Notes: generated by a model from the sequence alone, not told the origin. A stretch of 64,000 nucleotides of DNA from Rhodococcoides trifolii (GCF_014635345.1 NZ_BMCU01000001.1:1426001-1490000), one strand, 5' to 3'. Numbered from the stretch's first letter, positions 23,653 to 33,424 are shown. Made by a program: numbers and translations.

Positions 23653-24407
23653 TGGTCGATTTCAGCCAGTACGGAAAGCGTCGACTCGTCGCCGGTGGGA
23701 TCGAATCACGCACCACGCGTGGAGCATTCGGTCGCACCTGGTGGGGCAAGCAGTTCGTCGCGACCATCGAGGATCTCGCCGACGCCGGTCGCCTGGCCCG
23801 CGGACGCACCTATGCGCGCGGCAAAGCTGTGCTGTCGCTGGAGATTCGCCGCGGTCTCATCATCGGTGACGTCCAGGGAAGTCAGAACGATCCGTTCTCG
23901 GCGGTCGTGTCCGTGCGTCCGCTCGACACGTTCGCCACCGACGAGCTGCTTGCCGAGATCAGGCAGACGCCGGGAATGTTGGCCGAACTCGCGTCGGGGG
24001 TCATTCCCACTGCGCTCGGTCCGCGGTTGTTGCCGACCAGCGCGTCCGAACTCGACTTCGAATGCACGTGCCCCGACGCGGGGTGGCCGTGCAAGCACGC
24101 CGCGGCTCTGACGTATCTCGCTGCCGAAGAGATCGACGTGAGCGCCGACAAGATCTTGATATTGCGTGGGGTGGAACTCGACTCGTTGATCACGGGAATC
24201 GAGTCGACGACGACGCGGGTCAGCGTGGACGATCACTTCGGTGACGAGGTCGAGTTCCCCGGCCTGCCCACTGCTGCGCACGCCGCCGCGCCCGCCGACC
24301 TGGACCGGTCCTACTTGCGCCTGGCCCTGCGGACGGCGGACGTCGAGGAGTCCGAGATCGCGAAGGCCATGACCGATCTGGACGGTCTCTACCGACGGAT
24401 GATGTAG
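23652..24407 (+). CDS. SWIM zinc-finger protein, partner of the SNF2 ATPase
   Basis: 251 residues. The SWIM motif CxCx6CxH is at residues 138-149 (FECTCPDAGWPCKH), a zinc module that binds DNA or proteins. The N-terminus (WWGKQFVATIEDLADAGRLARGRTYARG) is conserved in actinobacterial members. One-base overlap with the helicase gene (TGATG) indicates tight co-expression. In many genomes SWIM proteins accompany SNF2 ATPases, probably recruiting them to a target. The process served is unknown. Confidence 0.88.
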   Translation: MVDFSQYGKRRLVAGGIESRTTRGAFGRTWWGKQFVATIEDLADAGRLARGRTYARGKAVLSLEIRRGLIIGDVQGSQNDPFSAVVSVRPLDTFATDELLAEIRQTPGMLAELASGVIPTALGPRLLPTSASELDFECTCPDAGWPCKHAAALTYLAAEEIDVSADKILILRGVELDSLITGIESTTTRVSVDDHFGDEVEFPGLPTAAHAAAPADLDRSYLRLALRTADVEESEIAKAMTDLDGLYRRMM

Positions 24408-24420
24408 ACCCTGCGCGCCC

Positions 24421-24450
24421 TGGACATACTCGGACGTCCAACTATAGGAT
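24421..24450 (+). promoter_or_regulatory. Predicted promoter of the valine-degradation operon, leaderless
   Basis: TGGACA at 24421-24426 (5 of 6 to TTGACA), an 18-bp spacer and TAGGAT at 24445-24450. Six bases separate the -10 from the mmsA ATG at 24457, so the A would be the transcription start. There is no ribosome site before this ATG. This is the best promoter match in the window. Confidence 0.5.
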
Positions 24451-24456
24451 GACCGC

Positions 24457-25965
24457 ATGACTCGTGAACTGACCCACTTCGTCGGCGGCAAGCACATTCC
24501 CGGTTCGTCCGGCAATTTCGCCGACGTGTTCGATCCCAACACCGGAGCAGTGCAGGCCCGAGTTCCTCTGGCCGACAAGGCCGAGACCGAGGCCGCAATC
24601 GCGAACGCCGAGGACGCTCAGCGCGAATGGGCGCTACAGAACCCGCAGAAGCGTGCGCGGGTGCTGATGAAGTTCCTTCAGCTCATCAACGCCGACATGG
24701 ACTCGCTCGCCCGTCTCCTGTCCTCCGAGCACGGCAAGACCGTCGCCGACGCCAGGGGTGACATCCAGCGCGGACTCGAGGTCGTCGAGTTCGCCACTGG
24801 AATTCCGCACCTGCTCAAGGGCGAATACACCGAGAGCGCCGGCGGCGGCATCGACGTCTACTCGATGCGTCAGCCGCTCGGCGTCGTCGCCGGCATCACC
24901 CCGTTCAACTTCCCCGCGATGATCCCGCTGTGGAAAGCCGCTCCGGCCCTCGCCTGCGGTAACGCCTTCATCCTCAAGCCGTCCGAGCGCGACCCGTCGG
25001 TGCCGCTGCGCATCGCGGAACTGTTCCTCGAAGCGGGTCTGCCGCCCGGTGTGTTCAACGTCGTCAACGGTGACAAGACGGCCGTCGACGTACTGCTGAC
25101 GGACGAGCGGGTCAAGGCCGTCGGTTTCGTCGGCTCGACTCCGATCGCTCAGTACATCTACGAAACGGCAGCGCAGCACGGCAAGCGCGCACAGTGCTTC
25201 GGCGGCGCGAAGAACCACGCGATCGTCATGCCCGATGCGGACCTCGACGGCGTTGCCGACGCGCTGATCGGCGCCGGTTACGGATCCGCCGGCGAGCGCT
25301 GCATGGCCATCTCCGTCGCTGTCCCGGTGGGAGAGGAGACAGCAGAAGCCCTGCGGTCCAAGTTGATCGAGCGTGTGAACAAGCTGAAGGTCGGCCGCAG
25401 CGACGACGAGGGCGCGGATTACGGTCCGGTCATCACGCAGGCTGCACTCGATCGTGTCAACGACTACGTGCAGATCGGCGTCGACGAGGGCGCAGACCTG
25501 GCCGTCGACGGTCGCGGTTTTTCCTTGGAGGGTCACGAGAACGGTTTCTTCGCCGGGCCGTCGCTGTTCGACCGGGTCACCCCCGAGATGCGCATTTACA
25601 AGGAGGAGATTTTCGGGCCCGTCCTGCAGATCGTCCGCGCCGCCGATTACGAAGAGGCGCTGCGACTTCCGTCCGAACACGAGTACGGCAACGGCGTCGC
25701 GATCTTCACCCGCGACGGCGACACCGCGCGTGACTTCACCGCGCGCGTGAACGTCGGCATGGTCGGCGTCAACGTGCCCATTCCGGTCCCGATCGCGTAC
25801 CACACCTTCGGCGGTTGGAAGAGGTCCGGATTCGGCGACCTCAACCAGCACGGGCCCGATTCGGTCCGGTTCTACACCAAGACCAAGACGGTCACGTCTC
25901 GCTGGCCGAGCGGTACCAAAGAGGCAGCGGCCGAGAACCACTTCGTCATTCCGACGATGGACTGA
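24457..25965 (+). CDS. mmsA: CoA-acylating methylmalonate-semialdehyde dehydrogenase
   Basis: 502 residues, usual family length. It oxidises methylmalonate semialdehyde with NAD and CoA to propionyl-CoA, the last step of valine degradation. Aldehyde dehydrogenase signatures are GVVAGITPFNFPAMIPLWK, FVGSTPIAQYIYETAA, GGAKNHAIVMPDAD and the nucleophile C282 in GSAGERCMAISV. The ending FYTKTKTVTSRWP is typical of MMSDH. It heads a five-gene operon that encodes all steps from isobutyryl-CoA. Confidence 0.93.
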   Translation: MTRELTHFVGGKHIPGSSGNFADVFDPNTGAVQARVPLADKAETEAAIANAEDAQREWALQNPQKRARVLMKFLQLINADMDSLARLLSSEHGKTVADARGDIQRGLEVVEFATGIPHLLKGEYTESAGGGIDVYSMRQPLGVVAGITPFNFPAMIPLWKAAPALACGNAFILKPSERDPSVPLRIAELFLEAGLPPGVFNVVNGDKTAVDVLLTDERVKAVGFVGSTPIAQYIYETAAQHGKRAQCFGGAKNHAIVMPDADLDGVADALIGAGYGSAGERCMAISVAVPVGEETAEALRSKLIERVNKLKVGRSDDEGADYGPVITQAALDRVNDYVQIGVDEGADLAVDGRGFSLEGHENGFFAGPSLFDRVTPEMRIYKEEIFGPVLQIVRAADYEEALRLPSEHEYGNGVAIFTRDGDTARDFTARVNVGMVGVNVPIPVPIAYHTFGGWKRSGFGDLNQHGPDSVRFYTKTKTVTSRWPSGTKEAAAENHFVIPTMD

Positions 25966-25971
25966 GCGGGC

Positions 25972-27123
25972 ATGTCGGGCAACATATTCGAGCTCTCCGG
26001 CGACGAGCGGGCGATCAGCGACACCGCACGCGACTTCGCTGCCGAGTACCTGGCGCCGCACGCCATCGAATGGGACCAGGACAAACACTTCCCCGTCGAC
26101 GTTCTACGCAAGGCCGCCGCGTTGGGAATGGGCGGGATCTACATCAAGGAAGACGTGGGCGGCTCCGACCTCACGCGCGTCGACGCGGCGCGGATCTTCG
26201 AGCAGCTGGCCGTCGGTGACCCGTCGATCGCCGCGTACATCTCCATACACAACATGGTGACGTGGATGATCGACACCTACGGCACCGACGAGCAGCGCAC
26301 CAGGTGGGTTCCCGCCCTGTGTTCGATGGACCATCTGGGCAGCTACTGCCTCACCGAGCCCGGCGCGGGTTCGGATGCCGGTGCGTTGTCCACCAAGGCC
26401 GTTCGCGACGGGGACGACTACGTCCTCAACGGGGTGAAGCAGTTCATCTCCGGTGCCGGCACGTCCGACGTGTACGTCGTCATGGCACGCACGAGCGCCG
26501 ACGGACCGCGCGGGGTGAGCGCATTCGTCGTCGCCAAGGGCACCGACGGGCTGTCGTTCGGCGCCAACGAGAAGAAGATGGGGTGGAACGCCCAGCCGAC
26601 CCGACAGGTCGTGTTCGAGGACGTGCGCGTTCCCGCCGCCGACATGCTCGGAGCCGAGGGCGAAGGCTTCCGCATTGCCATGAACGGCCTCAACGGAGGA
26701 CGTATCAACATCGCGGCGTGCTCGCTCGGTGGTGCGCAGGCCGCGTTCGACACAGCCGTCGCGTATCTCGCGGATCGGCGTGCGTTCGGAGCCGGTCTGC
26801 TGGAGAAGCAGGCGCTGCAGTTCCGGCTGGCCGACATGCGTACCGACCTCGAGGCGTCTCGCACGTTGCTTCTGCGTGCCGCTCATGCGCTGCAGGCGAA
26901 CTCGCCGGACAAGGTCGAGCTGTGTGCAATGGCCAAACGGTTCGTGACGGACACCTGCTTCGCCGTCGCCAACGACTCGCTGCAGATGCTCGGTGGCTAC
27001 GGTTACCTTGCCGAGTACGGCATCGAGAAGATCGTGCGCGACCTTCGAGTGCACCAGATTTTGGAAGGGACCAACGAGATAATGCGAGTCGTCATCGGGC
27101 GCTCCGTGGTGGGAGCGGCATGA
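25972..27123 (+). CDS. Isobutyryl-CoA dehydrogenase (acyl-CoA dehydrogenase family)
   Basis: 383 residues, 6 bp after mmsA. FAD-dependent oxidation of isobutyryl-CoA to methacrylyl-CoA is inferred from the operon. Family motifs are CLTEPGAGSDAGAL, NGVKQFISGAGTSDVYVVMART, MLGGYGYLAEYGIEKIVRDL and the catalytic glutamate E365 in LEGTNEIMR. This matches mycobacterial FadE9. Its stop overlaps the ATG of the next gene as ATGA. Other branched short-chain substrates (2-methylbutyryl-CoA) remain possible. Confidence 0.92.
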   Translation: MSGNIFELSGDERAISDTARDFAAEYLAPHAIEWDQDKHFPVDVLRKAAALGMGGIYIKEDVGGSDLTRVDAARIFEQLAVGDPSIAAYISIHNMVTWMIDTYGTDEQRTRWVPALCSMDHLGSYCLTEPGAGSDAGALSTKAVRDGDDYVLNGVKQFISGAGTSDVYVVMARTSADGPRGVSAFVVAKGTDGLSFGANEKKMGWNAQPTRQVVFEDVRVPAADMLGAEGEGFRIAMNGLNGGRINIAACSLGGAQAAFDTAVAYLADRRAFGAGLLEKQALQFRLADMRTDLEASRTLLLRAAHALQANSPDKVELCAMAKRFVTDTCFAVANDSLQMLGGYGYLAEYGIEKIVRDLRVHQILEGTNEIMRVVIGRSVVGAA

Positions 27124-28166
27124 CGGATGTAGTTTTCGACGTCTCCGACGGCGTCGGCACCATCCTGTTGAACCGACCGAAAGCCATCAACGCTCTCACT
27201 CACGACATGGTCCGCGAGATCGACGCCCAGTTGATCGAGTGGGAGTCGGATTCGGCTGTGCGCGTGGTTCTTCTGAAGGGCGCCGGCGATCGTGGACTGT
27301 GCGCCGGCGGTGACATCGTCTCCATCTACGAGGACGCACGGTCCGGTGGCCGCGCGAGCGCGGACTTCTGGCGCGACGAGTACGTGATGAACTCTCGCAT
27401 CGGTCGGTACCCGAAGCCGTTCGTGGCGATCATGGACGGCATCGTGATGGGCGGGGGAGTGGGCATCGCGGCGCACGCCTCCGTGCGCGTCGTCACCGAA
27501 CGTTCCAAGGTGGGTATGCCCGAGGTGGGAATCGGTTTCGTTCCCGACGTCGGCGGCACCTGGTTGTTGGCGCGCAGCCCCGGACAGACCGGTGTTCACG
27601 TGGCGCTCACCACGGCCCGGATGTCGGCGGCCGACGCGATAGCGACGGGTTTCGCCGATCACCTGGTGCCGTCCGAGTTGCTCGAGGAGTTCGAGAAGGC
27701 GCTGCGCACAGGCAGTGTCGACGATGCGGTGTCCGGGTTCGCTCGGACGCCTGACGATTCGGCGTTGATGGCACAGCGAGAGTGGATCGACGATCTCTAT
27801 GCCGGAGACGATGCATCCGACATCGTGAATCGATTGCGCGAGAGCGGAATCGACGAGGCCGTCGATGCAGCGAACGCAGTGGAGAGCAAGTCACCCACGT
27901 CGGTGTCGGTCACACTCCGATCGATTCGCCAGGCCGAGCGGACATCGTCGCTGGAGACAGTGTTGAACCAGGAGTATCGAATCTCGGTGGCGTGCTTGTC
28001 GTCTCCGGATCTCGTCGAAGGTATCAGGGCGCAGGTGATCGACAAGGATCGGTCGCCGTCCTGGGCGCCCGCTACCTTGGCCGAGGTGACGAGCGGGGAC
28101 GTCGACCGGTTCTTCGCTTCGCTCGGTGACGCAGAGTTGGACCTAGCCGAACCAGACCAACAGTAA
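27120..28166 (+). CDS. 3-hydroxyisobutyryl-CoA hydrolase (enoyl-CoA hydratase family)
   Basis: 348 residues, about 90 longer than a simple enoyl-CoA hydratase, as expected for HIBCH. Diagnostic segments are [49 protein letters not shown] and [19 protein letters not shown]. It releases free 3-hydroxyisobutyrate, which prevents build-up of toxic methacrylyl-CoA. It sits between the dehydrogenase that makes methacrylyl-CoA and mmsB, which oxidises its product. Confidence 0.92.
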   Translation: MTDVVFDVSDGVGTILLNRPKAINALTHDMVREIDAQLIEWESDSAVRVVLLKGAGDRGLCAGGDIVSIYEDARSGGRASADFWRDEYVMNSRIGRYPKPFVAIMDGIVMGGGVGIAAHASVRVVTERSKVGMPEVGIGFVPDVGGTWLLARSPGQTGVHVALTTARMSAADAIATGFADHLVPSELLEEFEKALRTGSVDDAVSGFARTPDDSALMAQREWIDDLYAGDDASDIVNRLRESGIDEAVDAANAVESKSPTSVSVTLRSIRQAERTSSLETVLNQEYRISVACLSSPDLVEGIRAQVIDKDRSPSWAPATLAEVTSGDVDRFFASLGDAELDLAEPDQQ

Positions 28167-28174
28167 GGATCGTC

Positions 28175-29059
28175 ATGACCACGACCATCGGATTCATCGG
28201 CCTCGGACACATGGGTGGTCCGATGGCCGCCAACCTTGTTGCCGCCGGCTACGACGTGCACGGGTTCGACCTCGTGCCTGCGTCGCTCGAACAGGCCGAG
28301 AAGGACGGCGTCCGTCTCGCCGCCTCGGCAACCGATGCCGCGACCGACGCGGACGTCGTGGTCACGATGTTGCCGAACGGTCGCCTCGTCCTCGGTGTGT
28401 ACGACGAGGTCCTCGCCGCCGCCGCACCGGGCACTCTGTTCGTCGACTCGTCGACGATCGATGTCGCGGATGCGCGGCAGGCCAACGCATCTGCGGTCGC
28501 GGCCGGATTCGCGGCGCTCGACGCGCCGGTGTCGGGCGGCGTCGGAGGTGCTACCGCGGGAACGCTGACCTTCATGGTCGGCGGTGCGGAGGGCGACTTC
28601 GCCCGCGCTCTTCCACTGCTCGAGGTGATGGGCCGCAAAGTCGTGCACTGCGGCGCGGCCGGGAACGGGCAGGCGGCCAAGGTCTGCAACAACTTGATTC
28701 TGGGCATTTCCATGATCGCGGTCAGCGAGGCCTTCGTGCTCGGCGAAAAGCTCGGGCTCACCAACCAGGCGCTGTTCGACGTCGCCTCCACGGCGTCGGG
28801 GCAGTGCTGGGCTCTGACCACCAACTGTCCGGTGCCCGGGCCGGTGCCCACCTCTCCCGCGAACAACGATTACAAGCCCGGCTTCTCGGCCGCGCTGATG
28901 ACGAAGGACCTAGGGCTCGCGGCGAATGCGCTGCGCGACAACGGCGTCGAGGGGGAGCTCGGTTTGCTCGCCACGTCGATCTACGAGAAGTTCGCCGAGG
29001 AGTCCGGCGGGCAGGACTTCTCGGCCATCGTCAACGCCATCAGGGAGCGATCAGCGTGA
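28175..29059 (+). CDS. mmsB: 3-hydroxyisobutyrate dehydrogenase
   Basis: 294 residues with AAGGA upstream. It oxidises 3-hydroxyisobutyrate to methylmalonate semialdehyde with NAD. The beta-hydroxyacid dehydrogenase layout is clear: dinucleotide motif [16 protein letters not shown] at the start, substrate loop [16 protein letters not shown], and the catalytic lysine in GQAAKVCNN. Its TGA overlaps the next gene's GTG. The product is handed to MmsA. Confidence 0.93.
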   Translation: MTTTIGFIGLGHMGGPMAANLVAAGYDVHGFDLVPASLEQAEKDGVRLAASATDAATDADVVVTMLPNGRLVLGVYDEVLAAAAPGTLFVDSSTIDVADARQANASAVAAGFAALDAPVSGGVGGATAGTLTFMVGGAEGDFARALPLLEVMGRKVVHCGAAGNGQAAKVCNNLILGISMIAVSEAFVLGEKLGLTNQALFDVASTASGQCWALTTNCPVPGPVPTSPANNDYKPGFSAALMTKDLGLAANALRDNGVEGELGLLATSIYEKFAEESGGQDFSAIVNAIRERSA

Positions 29060-29832
29060 GCGAGTACGAGACCATCCTGACCGAGACCCGTGGGCGCGTC
29101 GCCCTGATCACGCTGAACCGGCCGAAGGCGCTGAACGCGCTCAACTCGCAACTCATGCACGAGGTCGTCGCCGCGGCCCGCGCGTTCGATCGTGACCGCG
29201 GCATCGGCGCCATCGTGATCACGGGATCCGATCGAGCGTTCGCCGCCGGCGCCGACATCAAGGAGATGCAGTCCAAGTCCTACATGGATGTGTATCTGGA
29301 CGACTTCTTCGCCGAGTGGGATGCCCTCGCCGCGGTGCGGACACCGACGATCGCAGCGGTGGCGGGGTACGCGCTCGGTGGCGGTTGCGAACTGGCGATG
29401 ATCTGCGATTTCATTCTCGCCGCGGACACTGCGCAGTTCGGTCAACCGGAGATCGCTCTCGGTGTGATCCCCGGAATCGGTGGCTCACAACGTCTCACCC
29501 GTGCGGTCGGGAAAGCCAAGGCGATGGAAATGTGCCTCACCGGACGCAAGATGGACGCGAACGAAGCTGAGCGGGCAGGGCTCGTCTCCCGCGTGCTCCC
29601 CGCTGCCGACCTCCTCGACGAGGCCATGACGGTCGCTGCGAGCATTGCGGAGAAGTCGCTGCCCGTCGCGATGATGGCCAAGGAAGCGGTGAATCGCGCC
29701 TTCGAAACCACGCTCACCGAGGGAGTTCGGTTCGAGCGCAGGGTGTTCCATTCCACCTTCGCCACGGCCGATCAGACCGAAGGGATGACTGCCTTCACCG
29801 AGAAGCGGACACCGGTGTTCGAGAATCGCTGA
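29056..29832 (+). CDS. Enoyl-CoA hydratase (EchA8-type)
   Basis: 258 residues from GTG 29056. Crotonase motifs are [26 protein letters not shown] (oxyanion hole), [15 protein letters not shown] and [19 protein letters not shown] with both acidic catalytic positions. It hydrates enoyl-CoAs; in this operon it would convert methacrylyl-CoA to 3-hydroxyisobutyryl-CoA, completing the valine route. It also resembles broad short-chain hydratases. It ends 3 bp before the convergent MarR gene. Confidence 0.92.
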   Translation: MSEYETILTETRGRVALITLNRPKALNALNSQLMHEVVAAARAFDRDRGIGAIVITGSDRAFAAGADIKEMQSKSYMDVYLDDFFAEWDALAAVRTPTIAAVAGYALGGGCELAMICDFILAADTAQFGQPEIALGVIPGIGGSQRLTRAVGKAKAMEMCLTGRKMDANEAERAGLVSRVLPAADLLDEAMTVAASIAEKSLPVAMMAKEAVNRAFETTLTEGVRFERRVFHSTFATADQTEGMTAFTEKRTPVFENR

Positions 29833-29835
29833 CGC

Positions 29836-30360
29836 TCACCAGGAACCGCCCTCGTCGAAGTCCCCGGCCTCCCGCCGGGTCCGCGCGAGAATGCGGACGA
29901 GGGTGTCGAGATCCTCGTCTGCAATGCCGGGTTTGCCGAAGACGCGGTCGTTCAGTTCCTTCGTGGCCGAGATCGCAAGAGCTCGTCCCGCGTCGGTGAT
30001 CTCGACCAGAGTGGTGCGTCGGTCCGTCGGATGCGGAACGCGGCGCGCGAGATTCGCGGCTTCGAGGCGGTCGACCGCATTGGTGACACTCGTCGGGTGA
30101 ACCTGAAGGCGTGCACTGGCTTTCGCCATCGGGAGCGAACCGTTCTTCGTGAACGTCAGCAGGGTCAGCAGCTCGTACCGCGCGAACGTCAGTCCGGTCG
30201 GTTTCAACACCTCTTCGACGCGCGACATCATGATCTGCTGAACCCGCATGATTGAGGTGACGGCGGCCATGCCGTCGGCAGCCTTCTTCCAGCCGTGTTT
30301 CGTCCACTGTCGATGTGCTTCCTCGATCGGGTCGAGCGGGAGCTTCGGTGCGGACGCCAT
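29836..30360 (-). CDS. MarR-family transcriptional regulator
   Basis: 174 residues. The winged helix lies in the middle: TFARYELLTLLTFTKNGSLP, the recognition helix LQVHPTSVTNAVDRLEAANL, and the wing RVPHPTDRRTTLVEIT. MarR dimers usually repress adjacent genes and respond to phenolic or acyl-CoA ligands. It is convergent with the valine operon and divergent from an exported-protein gene, so either could be a target. The ligand is unknown. Confidence 0.88.
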   Translation of the reverse strand: MASAPKLPLDPIEEAHRQWTKHGWKKAADGMAAVTSIMRVQQIMMSRVEEVLKPTGLTFARYELLTLLTFTKNGSLPMAKASARLQVHPTSVTNAVDRLEAANLARRVPHPTDRRTTLVEITDAGRALAISATKELNDRVFGKPGIADEDLDTLVRILARTRREAGDFDEGGSW

Positions 30361-30540
30361 AGGTCGATCATCCCACGCCGACTACCCGGTTCGCGGGTAT
30401 CCACCAAGACATCAGAAGTCCCATCAGCAACACCTATCACTTTGGTATCAGTCCTGCATCGAACCGCTACGACGGCGAAATCCCGTGTTCCACTCCCTGT
30501 GCACACGATGTCTGTCCGTTTCACCGAGGGAGTCACACAC

Positions 30541-31275
30541 ATGCGTCACCATCGATCGCTTCGACGAACGGTCGCGGTTCTCGCAATCGCGTCCGCCGCA
30601 CTCGCCGTCCCGGCCACGGCCACGGCCACGCCGACCGCAACCGGTGTGGCCGCTGCCGCGCAGGAGGCCATCGCCGCCGCGGGAACGGCCACCGACGTTG
30701 CCGGACCGGCCGATCTTCTCGGTCTCGTCGATACCGCGAACAAGGGCCTCGAAGGGCTCGGGCTGACGCCGTTCTTCTACCCGACCGGCGCACTGAACTG
30801 CTCTGCCCTCCCCGGTACTCCGTTCGGAATCGTTCCCGCAGTTGCCGGAGCCGCGCCCGGTCCCTACGCGATTCCCGGCTTGCCCACGGTTCCCGGTGTG
30901 GACACCAACCTCGTCGGCAAGGGTGAGACCCTCTTCGCCTTCGTGCCCGCCGGCGTCGTGAACGACGCCGCGGACAAGACCGGAATGCAGGTGGCGTGGT
31001 TCAACGTCAACACGTTCCAGGGCGGGTTCGCCGACATGGGTGGCGTCGGCGAAACGCTGATGGGCACCCTGCTCGCTCGGGTGCCGGCCCAGTTCAAAGC
31101 AATCGCCGAGGGCATTCTCGCACCCGTCGTGAACGCGATTCCGAGTGCCGGTGTGCGTCTCGCGCCGGTCGAGACCGGATCCGGAACCGTCCTCGCGGCG
31201 GTCTTCGGCCAGGTCACGCACGACGGCCAGACCTGCGCCTTCCTCCCGACGATCGGCCTGACCCAGGTCGGCTGA
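30541..31275 (+). CDS. Exported protein of unknown function
   Basis: 244 residues from ATG 30541, GAGGGAG upstream. A signal peptide (MRHHRSLRRTVAVLAIASAA, cleavage near ATA-TPT) precedes an alanine/glycine/proline-rich mature protein with two cysteines (LNCSALP and QTCAFLP) likely joined by a disulfide. I do not recognise a catalytic motif. Similar small secreted proteins without known function are common in Rhodococcus and Nocardia. The 180-bp upstream gap contains the direct repeat TATCA (30436-30440 region and again 11 bases later), which might be part of a promoter. Confidence 0.75.
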   Translation: MRHHRSLRRTVAVLAIASAALAVPATATATPTATGVAAAAQEAIAAAGTATDVAGPADLLGLVDTANKGLEGLGLTPFFYPTGALNCSALPGTPFGIVPAVAGAAPGPYAIPGLPTVPGVDTNLVGKGETLFAFVPAGVVNDAADKTGMQVAWFNVNTFQGGFADMGGVGETLMGTLLARVPAQFKAIAEGILAPVVNAIPSAGVRLAPVETGSGTVLAAVFGQVTHDGQTCAFLPTIGLTQVG

Positions 31276-31286
31276 CCGTCGGACAG

Positions 31287-32492
31287 TCAGCGCGCGGCCT
31301 CGGAGTTCTCCGGGGCCGCGCTGCTGCGTCTGGCCTCCACCGCCGACGCAACCAGAGCGACGGCCGCGAGAACGGCGACAGCAGCGGCGAACACGATGCC
31401 GGCGGTCTGCAGGCCCCACGACCGGGCGGCGACGCCCTCACCGATGACCGGCACCGAGATCGCCACGTAGGCCACGACGAAGAACGTCGACGTCACCTCG
31501 GCTTTGCGCTCGGGCGGCGTCGCCCCGGCAACCGCCGCCAACCCCGTTCCGAAACCCAGTCCCTGGCCGATCCCCGCGATGATCCCACCCGCGACGAGGG
31601 CGACGAGAGACGACGTGGACAGCGCCAGCATGATCAGGAGCATTCCCACTACCAGTGCAGCGCAACCGGATACGAGCGCTGCGTTCGTGTCGAGGCGTCG
31701 TGCGGCAATCTGGGCGACGGCCGACGCTGCGAACACGAGAAACACCACGAGTCCGGCGACGAAGTGGCTGCTGATGCCGATGATCGACGACAAGAACCCG
31801 GGTACCACCGCTGTGCACAGACCGAGGACGGCGAAGCCCGCGACCGCGGCGATGGCTGCGCGGACGAACAACGGCCGCGTCTCGGCGGGAACGGACAGCC
31901 GCTGCAGTGCGGGCCGGGCTCCCTGCTGCACGTCGACGGTCTCGGGAACCATGAACACGGCCACCGCCCCGATCGCCAGGAGCACCAGGTGCACCACAAA
32001 CGACAGATGCAGTGGGTAGGGCAGGAACTGCACCAGCACGCCCGCAACGAGAGGGCCCAGTCCGAGCCCGCCGATGTTCGCGGCGGTGGCAATCGAAGAG
32101 GCCCTGTCCTTCCACGAGTCCGGGGCCATCTCGATGACCGCGGCCGTCGCCGTTCCGGCGAAGATCCCAGCCGACAGTCCCGACAGGAACCGACCTACGA
32201 GCAATTGCCAGACAGGTCCTGCGGTCACGAACACGACGGCACTGGCAGCTGCGAACGTCACCCCGAGGAGCAACATGGGCCGTCGGCCCAGGCTGTCGGA
32301 CCACCGCCCGAACGCGATGAGCGCGACCAGCACTCCGCCCGCGTACGTCGCGAAGACGATCGTCGACGTCAGAATCGAAAAACCGAGCTCTTCGCTGTAG
32401 AGGGCGTACATCGGAGTCGGGATCGTGGTCCCGAGCATGACGACGGTGAAGGTGTAGACCAACGCCGCACAAGCCGCTGCGCGGTTGGTCAC
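31287..32492 (-). CDS. MFS transporter (drug efflux type)
   Basis: 401 residues from GTG 32492, whose GTGA overlaps the stop of the gene upstream. About 12 membrane helices can be traced. The loop 2-3 motif is GRWSDSLGRRPMLLLG, and motif C-like glycine-rich GRFLSGLSAGIFAGTATAAV occurs in helix 4. It belongs to the proton-antiport multidrug or metabolite exporters. Coupled with the rhomboid-like protein. Substrate unknown. Confidence 0.87.
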   Translation of the reverse strand: MTNRAAACAALVYTFTVVMLGTTIPTPMYALYSEELGFSILTSTIVFATYAGGVLVALIAFGRWSDSLGRRPMLLLGVTFAAASAVVFVTAGPVWQLLVGRFLSGLSAGIFAGTATAAVIEMAPDSWKDRASSIATAANIGGLGLGPLVAGVLVQFLPYPLHLSFVVHLVLLAIGAVAVFMVPETVDVQQGARPALQRLSVPAETRPLFVRAAIAAVAGFAVLGLCTAVVPGFLSSIIGISSHFVAGLVVFLVFAASAVAQIAARRLDTNAALVSGCAALVVGMLLIMLALSTSSLVALVAGGIIAGIGQGLGFGTGLAAVAGATPPERKAEVTSTFFVVAYVAISVPVIGEGVAARSWGLQTAGIVFAAAVAVLAAVALVASAVEARRSSAAPENSEAAR

Positions 32493-33310
32493 GCGCGCGT
32501 CAGCCGGTACGTCAGGGTCGCTGCTGTCGCGGCGACGATCGGAACGGTCCACCAGTACTCCTGCCAGCCGACTTCGGCGAGAGCGAAGACCGTACCAACG
32601 GCCAGCAGAGTGCGCAGCGCGACCTTGTTGTATTCACGCGGGACCGCAGCGGACGGCCGGATCCACCGATAGGCAGCGAGCATCCCGAGAGTCACCGCCG
32701 TCAGGTGACCGACGGCGGTGAAGTCGTGGTCCACCGCCACTGCAGTGAGCGTGACGGCGAACCACATCGCGGCCCACGGAGCTCGGTACGCGCGGGGCAA
32801 AGCCCAGGTGAGGGCGCCTATGACGGCGGCGGCGCCGTAGCTGACCCCGACATCCTCGGCGCGCACCACGCTCATCGGCACGCTTCCGTGTCGTACCGCG
32901 AAGAACAGACCGACGGCGACCAGCAACGTCGCTCCGATGTGCCCGAGGGCGAACAACGCGAACAGTTTGCGGCTCTGCCACACGATCTCCGCCACGGCGA
33001 GAAGACACACCAGGCCGGGCAGCCATACCCACGTCGCGCCGCCGTCGGTGACGAACGCGCTGACGATCAGCGTTCCGACGTGACCGTGCGTGAGATTGTG
33101 CAGATTCGTGCTGGCGAGCAGGAGAAAACGATCCTGCGCCGAGTCGCTCAACTGCGACAGACCGACCGACGCCGCGATGATCAACGACGCATACACCGTG
33201 GTCACGCGGACGGACCAGAGCGCCGACGCGACCCGACGGACGGTCGCACCGGGCATCGCGCGGGGCGCGAGCACCGACTCGGTCGCAGCGGTCACGGCGG
33301 TGCTCCTCAT
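32489..33310 (-). CDS. Rhomboid-like intramembrane protein
   Basis: 273 residues with six or more hydrophobic helices. The rhomboid catalytic pair seems present: S157 in GVSYGA and H202 in AVGHLTAVTLG, in the order and helix context of a serine protease of this family; the TM2 segment NLHNLTHGHVGTLIVSAF fits the conserved His/Asn helix. Actinobacterial members are usually named rhomboid-like because activity is untested. Translation is coupled to the MFS gene. Possible targets are membrane proteins or the transporter itself (inference). Confidence 0.75.
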   Translation of the reverse strand: MRSTAVTAATESVLAPRAMPGATVRRVASALWSVRVTTVYASLIIAASVGLSQLSDSAQDRFLLLASTNLHNLTHGHVGTLIVSAFVTDGGATWVWLPGLVCLLAVAEIVWQSRKLFALFALGHIGATLLVAVGLFFAVRHGSVPMSVVRAEDVGVSYGAAAVIGALTWALPRAYRAPWAAMWFAVTLTAVAVDHDFTAVGHLTAVTLGMLAAYRWIRPSAAVPREYNKVALRTLLAVGTVFALAEVGWQEYWWTVPIVAATAATLTYRLTRA

Positions 33311-33424
33311 CAGATGTCATTACCCGAGCTCGAGAGTATGCAACCCTGCGGCCGCGTCAGTCATTCCCAGCTGTGAACCGGCTGTGGGTTCAGGTTGCTG
33401 CTGGTTCAGGCTACGGTCGTCGGC

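Noticed and set aside
20809..24407. SNF2 helicase plus SWIM protein as an anti-phage system
   Set aside because: No methylase, nuclease or integrase nearby; HelZ-like SNF2 with this start is a conserved chromosomal gene in actinobacteria.
24634..26088. 484-codon open frame antisense to mmsA
   Set aside because: No domain recognisable; the plus-strand aldehyde dehydrogenase is complete and typical.
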